DNA of 64,000 bases. Source: Methanothrix sp. Its GTDB lineage: Archaea; Halobacteriota; Methanosarcinia; Methanotrichales; Methanotrichaceae. Numbering within the stretch: the stretch's first letter is position 1; every line of letters begins with the position of its first letter. The DNA lies in assembly GCF_026419855.1 (NCBI RefSeq), contig NZ_JAOAKP010000001.1, forward strand, positions 1 to 64,000. The letters are read 5' to 3'. Shown piece after piece: positions 59,861 through 64,000 of this stretch. The translations under genes and the position numbers were made by a program. Under the pieces are notes generated by a model. It was not told the DNA's origin. It ran no database searches and saw nothing but the letters and a program-made list of their open reading frames with translations.

Positions 59861-61513
59861 CTACCATCCAGCTCTGAAAGAGTATGGCGGCTTGAGCCAG
59901 GATCTGAATGATGTGTAGTATCCTCCGAAATCCGGCCTCCACGCCATGAACGAGTATCCCTTCTGTATCGTGAAGTCTCCGTCGCTCGTGTCAGATGCCT
60001 GGGCGCCTGTCTCGTAGATCACCGTGACCTTTACGCGCGCCTGTGTTGTTGCTATATTCGGCGGTCGCCAGACGAAGCTGGTCGCAGGTCCCATTATGCT
60101 CGCTATCGTGTGCGGGAATGTCTTCCCTCCGTCGGTCGAGTACGAGAGCACCACTCCTGAGACTGACGCTGATGACGGCATCGTCCAGGTTATCGTGAAC
60201 GGGATCTGCCTCTTCAGGACCTCTCCACCATTCGGAGTTATGAGTCTTACCAGAGTGGTGTCCATCGACTTGACGAACAGCCAGGTCTCGATGATATTCG
60301 GCGCACCCGCTCTTGTGAATCTGAACGTTATGACATGACTGCCAGGTCCAAGCCTGGCCCATTCATCATCCGTCATCGACCATCCGGGATAGTACCAGCT
60401 CTTGGCGTTTATGCCTGTGCTTATTGTATTCCAGTTACCTCCGTCGATCCTGTACTCTGCTGTCAGCAGATCCCATATCGACTCAACCTGGAATGTTGTG
60501 AGGATGGGCTTGGTCGTATACGGAACAGGACTCGATGCTGGCAGAATAGTCACGCTGTAATCCTTGCCTGCTAGAGCAACCGGGGATCCTGTGAGCAGAG
60601 ATGCTGAGAACTTTCCGGTCACACGGTTCTCTGCCGAATTTACAACAGTATTCCTGGCCGCGATCCAGTTGTTGCCATCCCATACGTAGAGGTTGAGCGA
60701 GTTCTCGGCAACATATGCGAGATCCGCATCAGCGTAGGATGTGGTTATGGTGGCCTCGCCGCCCGGATTGCCTGTCAGTATGACATCAAAGTACCTGATC
60801 GGTATGGCAGGCAGTTTCGATGCATCATATGGCTCCTCTCCAGGCATGTATGCTGCACTGCCCATTATGGTCCCGCTGTACACAATTCCCCTAAGCTCAA
60901 CCCTGATACCTGCATCGGGATTGTCGAAGACCACAGGAGATGCGTTTGTTATCTTTCCGTTTATTGTTCTGGCCGTGAGCCACGGGGCGTAGTCCACCGA
61001 GCCGATCACAACGTTGTTCGGGCTCACAGGCTTGCCCTTATCTCTACCAACTCCACCGGCGCCCCAGAAGCATGCCCTCGAGAGAATCGTTGACATCAGG
61101 GTATTTCTGAGGCCAACACCGTTGCCCTCTATGTTATTGTAGAATATCAGCGGGCTTGTGTTCGAAACATCTATACCATTGCCGGTCGATGCGCCGGTGA
61201 TCGTGAAGCCGGTCAGAACCACGCCGGAGCCGGTGATCGACACAGCGTTCCCCGACGAGGTTGCTGCCTTAATTGTGGGATTGTTGATTCCCACCAGCTT
61301 CAGCGCCTTGTTCACCACCACATTCTCGTTGTACGTTCCAGAGTATACCACGATGGTGTCTCCCGGGCTGGCATTGTTAATGGCATCCTGTATGCTGCTC
61401 TTGCTACAGCCATATGGGCATACAGTATAAGTGGCAGCATCCGCTGATGCAACCAGGATCAGAATCGCCAGCCAGAGAGGCAGAACTGAGCTTACCCCCC
61501 TTCTCGAAATCAT
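59861..61513 (-). CDS. Secreted right-handed beta-helix surface protein
   Basis: The product of 550 residues begins with a signal peptide (VLPLWLAILILVASADAATY). Residues about 30-160 form a NosD/pectin-lyase-like parallel beta-helix (IQDAINNASPGDTIVVYSGTYNENVVVNKALKLVGINNPTI). A middle beta-rich region follows, then an Ig-like domain near residue 440-520 (ITPNGGEVLKRQIPFTITWTMP, a motif common in archaeal surface proteins). GGTGA lies upstream of the ATG. No membrane anchor is seen at the C-terminus. It probably acts on the cell surface. Confidence 0.75.
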   Translation of the reverse strand: MISRRGVSSVLPLWLAILILVASADAATYTVCPYGCSKSSIQDAINNASPGDTIVVYSGTYNENVVVNKALKLVGINNPTIKAATSSGNAVSITGSGVVLTGFTITGASTGNGIDVSNTSPLIFYNNIEGNGVGLRNTLMSTILSRACFWGAGGVGRDKGKPVSPNNVVIGSVDYAPWLTARTINGKITNASPVVFDNPDAGIRVELRGIVYSGTIMGSAAYMPGEEPYDASKLPAIPIRYFDVILTGNPGGEATITTSYADADLAYVAENSLNLYVWDGNNWIAARNTVVNSAENRVTGKFSASLLTGSPVALAGKDYSVTILPASSPVPYTTKPILTTFQVESIWDLLTAEYRIDGGNWNTISTGINAKSWYYPGWSMTDDEWARLGPGSHVITFRFTRAGAPNIIETWLFVKSMDTTLVRLITPNGGEVLKRQIPFTITWTMPSSASVSGVVLSYSTDGGKTFPHTIASIMGPATSFVWRPPNIATTQARVKVTVIYETGAQASDTSDGDFTIQKGYSFMAWRPDFGGYYTSFRSWLKPPYSFRAGW

Positions 61514-61556
61514 CGCTACTCACCATATTTGCTTATTGAGTAATGATTATTAGTAT

Positions 61557-61568
61557 GTTATATATATA
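61557..61568 (-). promoter_or_regulatory. TATA box of the beta-helix surface protein gene
   Basis: On the minus strand the alternating TATATATATAAC stretch is a strong TATA box about 45-55 bases before ATG 61513. It implies a leader of roughly 20-25 bases, with the GGTGA ribosome-binding site in it. The sequence around it is unusually AT-rich. Confidence 0.5.
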
Positions 61569-61786
61569 CCTTCCTGCTCAGTGAATGTATATTTGTTTTC
61601 AAGATATACAATATACTAAAAAGTTATTAATATTATTATTAAATTTCTCTGTAACCTTCCCGCGCTTGAGCGCTGCAGTGGTCTCGAACCGCCGAATGGT
61701 CTATCGGGAACGGCCATCTTTTATGCTGTTGATTCCACCGATAAGTGCACACCCGCATACAAGCAACTGTGCTGGAGATGGTATAG

Positions 61787-61928
61787 ATCCTGAACTCCCC
61801 CTAATTTAGGCATGTGGATCGCAGCATACTGATTATCTGTGAGCAATGGCACAGTTATCTTCTAAGAAAAGCAGCATCATTCGCCACAGTTCCGTCTCAC
61901 CTTGCCTAAATGATGAGGAGTTCAGGAT
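61787..61928 (+). repeat. MITE-like element family A, copy 5
   Basis: A 142-bp element with perfect 12-bp ends ATCCTGAACTCC and GGAGTTCAGGAT. The inverted match extends to about 24 bp with three mismatches through TTTAGGCA/TGCCTAAA. The core is nearly the same as copies 3 and 4. It lies about 105 bp upstream of the gene at 62034. The flanks GTATAG and AGATGA do not form an obvious target duplication. Confidence 0.9.
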
Positions 61929-62033
61929 AGATGACATGAGAATCGGAATTCGCCCGTAAATGCACAACCTTTATCACAGAGGCGTGCAGAGAGACTGATC
62001 TGCCTGAACAAGCTCGATTTAGGAGTTGCCCAG

Positions 62034-62678
62034 ATGGAGACCTTGGGAGACCTGATCCGCGGGCTCAGGGAGATTTCGCGCGCAGAGCCATCCATGGATG
62101 ATGTGGAGAGGATACTCGGATGGCGCCCGGAGTCCCTGCGGGTTTTAGCGCCCTCTGAGGACGAGAGCATAACGGTGATGGTCTTTGAGAAGGGCATCGT
62201 GCTCGAGGTCCGGTACTTCCTCAACGACAGCCTGAGAGCCCTGGGGGACGATATGGAGGTGCGCCTGATGCTCCAGGTGGATATCACCTCAAGGGTTGGA
62301 TACAATGTCTTCTACTCGAAATACATTCACGGACAGGGATACATAAGGGTATCACTGAGGGATGTCGAGAACAGGATGGTTCAGAAGATCCTGGAGGACT
62401 ATTACCTTCCAAGGCTCAGGAGCATATACAAGCCAGTGATCATGGAGTTCAGAGGTTTATCCACCAGAGACTTCTTCGGCATCGAGGCGGGAAGAGAGCA
62501 CGGGTATATATACTACTCTCCTGTGAGGCCGAAGAGCGGGGAGAACGAGGTTAGAATCCTCGACGTCGTAGCCAGGCTTTACCACCTTGAGTCGATCCTG
62601 AAAACCACAGATGTCCAACACCAGCTTGCAGAGCTTGAGCTGCAGATGAGCCTGCTTCCGAGCGTGATGTGGATGTGA
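62034..62678 (+). CDS. Protein of unknown function
   Basis: The product of 214 residues is soluble-looking, with mixed alpha/beta character. It shows no motif I can assign: METLGDLIRGLREISRAEPSMDDVERILGWRPESL at the start, VRLMLQVDITSRVGYNVFYS in the middle, and a Leu-rich helical C-terminus (LYHLESILKTTDVQHQLAELELQMSLL). Length, codon pattern and an isolated position point to a real gene. A possible ribosome-binding site is TTAGGAG about 13 bases before the ATG. Confidence 0.65.
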   Translation: METLGDLIRGLREISRAEPSMDDVERILGWRPESLRVLAPSEDESITVMVFEKGIVLEVRYFLNDSLRALGDDMEVRLMLQVDITSRVGYNVFYSKYIHGQGYIRVSLRDVENRMVQKILEDYYLPRLRSIYKPVIMEFRGLSTRDFFGIEAGREHGYIYYSPVRPKSGENEVRILDVVARLYHLESILKTTDVQHQLAELELQMSLLPSVMWM

Positions 62679-62837
62679 TCTTCGGAAGCGCGCAGAGCCC
62701 GCCATATGTGCAGAGATGATCGATGCAGAGCTTTTCAGGTATCACATGGTTATATTAAAATTGACGAGCAATGCAATAGATGGAGGCGCATCCTTTACCA
62801 ATGCGAGCTGCACTCTGTCGAGGGGCTGTTTTGATGT

Positions 62838-63548
62838 CTACCTTTCCATCGCCATACATCTCATATCCGGCGGCATCTTCTCGATAGCATAGCGCAGCGT
62901 GATCCTGGCCATCTCGCCCTTTCGTGAGATGATGTAATGGAAGATCTCCTGCTGGTGGCATCTGCTGGCCTCCTTGAGAAGCCAGCCGCAGCCCTTCTGG
63001 ACCATATCATCAGTATCTCTGAGCAGCAGATCAGCGATCTCGAGAACATCACTCAGGAACAGACCTCTGCGCGCTGGAAGTATCATGGTCGCAGCCGCAG
63101 CCCTGCGCATCCAGCGGTTATCTGATGCAGACCAGATCTTCAGCCTCTCGATGTGCTCGGGGTACATCTCGACGAATGTTCCAAGCGAGTGATTGCAGAA
63201 GGTATCGCACTTGACCCAGTTGTTGATGTAAGCTTTGACCCACCACTCGAAGATCTGAAAATCCGGGGGCTCGTAGCTCCTGCGGAGGGCGTAAGACCAG
63301 TCGAACGCAACTATCGCGTCCTCTGTGTAATCAGTCTTCAGCAGGGCCTCGCAGAGCTCGAAGATATCCGTCTTCTCCATGTGTCGGATGCCCTTGAAAT
63401 GACGCCTGGCGATCTCCCTGACCACGGGCCTCCTCACACCGTATAGCTTCACGGGCTCTCTGAAGAATCGCCGGGCTGACTCCAGTGCTTGAGCATCAGC
63501 ATTCTGCAACAGCTCTGCTCTTATGGCAGAGACGATATCCTCGCGCAT
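62838..63548 (-). CDS. AlkD-like DNA alkylation repair (HEAT-repeat) protein
   Basis: The product of about 236 residues matches the DNA alkylation repair/HEAT-like fold: FFREPVKLYGVRRPVVREIARRHFKGI near the start, YTEDAIVAFDWSYALRRSYEPPDFQIFEWWVKAYINNWVKCDTFCNHSLG in the middle, and DNRWMRRAAAATMILPARR and DMVQKGCGWLLKEAS later. AlkD-type proteins remove N3- or N7-alkyl purines. The active-site Trp and Asp are plausibly present but not proven. The start at 63548 fits the family; a longer in-frame start lies within the next gene. Confidence 0.8.
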   Translation of the reverse strand: MREDIVSAIRAELLQNADAQALESARRFFREPVKLYGVRRPVVREIARRHFKGIRHMEKTDIFELCEALLKTDYTEDAIVAFDWSYALRRSYEPPDFQIFEWWVKAYINNWVKCDTFCNHSLGTFVEMYPEHIERLKIWSASDNRWMRRAAAATMILPARRGLFLSDVLEIADLLLRDTDDMVQKGCGWLLKEASRCHQQEIFHYIISRKGEMARITLRYAIEKMPPDMRCMAMER

Positions 63549-63591
63549 CTCCGTTCCACGGGCGTGTTTCTGGGGTGTATTGGACTCAAAG

Positions 63592-64000
63592 CTACAGGCT
63601 CTGCGATCCCCCGCCTGCCTTCCTGATCTCCTCCGCGAGCATCGGCAGGAACGTCCCGACATCTGTGACCAGGCCTATCGCCTGGGCTGTGCCCCTGTCC
63701 ATGAGCTTAGTTACTGTTGCGGGGTTGATATCGACGCATAGCGTCTTGACATATGATGGCAGAAGGTTCCCGGTCGCGATCGAGTGTAGCATCGTCGCCA
63801 TCATCAGCGCCATATCCACCCCTTTCAGTGCCTCTGCCATCGCATCCTTCGCCCTGACAGTGTCTGTTATGACCTCTGGAAGCGGCCCGTCATCTCTTAT
63901 TGAGCCGGCAAGCACGAAGGGTATTCCTTTTTTAATGCACTCGTACATTATGCCGCCCCTGATCTTGCCCTCCTTTATCGCGTTCTCTATCGAGCCGCTG
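63592..64000 (-). CDS. TIGR00300/LOR-SDH-type archaeal ornithine cyclodeaminase-like protein, C-terminal part
   Basis: The frame is open to the window edge, so the start lies beyond 64000. The visible 136 residues ([46 protein letters not shown]..., [56 protein letters not shown]) match the C-terminal domain of the archaeal TIGR00300 family. Members are linked to ornithine cyclodeamination to proline. The residues to test this are mostly upstream, outside the window. It is upstream of and co-oriented with the AlkD-like gene. Confidence 0.75.
   Translation of the reverse strand, partial: SGSIENAIKEGKIRGGIMYECIKKGIPFVLAGSIRDDGPLPEVITDTVRAKDAMAEALKGVDMALMMATMLHSIATGNLLPSYVKTLCVDINPATVTKLMDRGTAQAIGLVTDVGTFLPMLAEEIRKAGGGSQSL

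Overview
The window is a piece of a methanogenic archaeal chromosome. It contains a complete acetyl-CoA decarbonylase/synthase (ACDS) operon, an F420-pathway gene (cofH), cobamide synthesis genes, archaeal RNA polymerase subunits, SRP19, the large subunit of replication factor C and archaeal isoprenoid lipid genes. A FilR1-domain regulator, a very well-formed ACDS operon and the gene content point to an aceticlastic Methanothrix (Methanosaeta)-like organism. That genus call is an inference from family knowledge; no database search was possible.

Layout. 1-11 kb: a partial phosphotransferase, a tRNA m2G10-type methyltransferase, a FilR1-type regulator, a coiled-coil protein, a P-type cation ATPase, an acetyl-CoA hydrolase/transferase-GNAT fusion and a TPR protein. 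11-14 kb: an interrupted tRNA-Arg(CCT), a secreted protein, rfcL and a flavin-type oxidase homologue. 14-22.4 kb (minus strand): one long gene cluster, rpl18e-rpl13-rps9-rpoN-tRNA-Pro-rpoK-rps2-MEMO-mvk-ipk-idi2-RNase J-idsA, which couples translation, transcription and lipid-precursor synthesis. 22.6-29.2 kb: a small HTH regulator, a membrane protein, a methyltransferase, an ADP-ribosylglycohydrolase, and arginine genes argC and argJ with a CBS-domain gene. 29.6-38.3 kb (mostly minus): a pentapeptide-repeat membrane protein, a polyprenol/diacylglycerol kinase-like protein, glyS, srp19, a DUF211 gene, inositol-phosphate synthase and a protein with a TIR/deoxyribosyltransferase-like C-terminus. 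38.4-47.2 kb: a YgjP-type metallopeptidase, a HemK-like methyltransferase, a sugar epimerase, an RNA m5C methyltransferase, cofH, a 30-residue membrane peptide, aconitase and a hotdog thioesterase. 47.8-56.3 kb (minus): cdhA-cdhB-cdhC-two tiny Ala/Pro-rich genes-cooC-cdhD-cdhE. 57.4-59.7 kb: cobamide genes (threonine-phosphate decarboxylase, a Cys-rich protein, cbiB). 59.8-64 kb: a secreted beta-helix protein, a protein of unknown function, an AlkD-like protein and the end of a TIGR00300-like enzyme.

How the genes fit together. ACDS cleaves acetyl-CoA into methyl, carbonyl and CoA. Its CdhD/CdhE proteins need a corrinoid, which fits the cobamide genes on the other side of the cdh promoter. 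The mevalonate-pathway genes (mvk, ipk, idi2, idsA) together with inositol-phosphate synthase supply archaeal lipids.

The gaps between genes are not empty. They hold at least two families of short non-coding elements with terminal inverted repeats: five copies of about 140 bp and three copies of 176-177 bp. There is also a third, approximately 82 bp dispersed repeat and two hairpins resembling ends of IS200/IS605-type elements. No rRNA, CRISPR array or intact transposase gene was seen.
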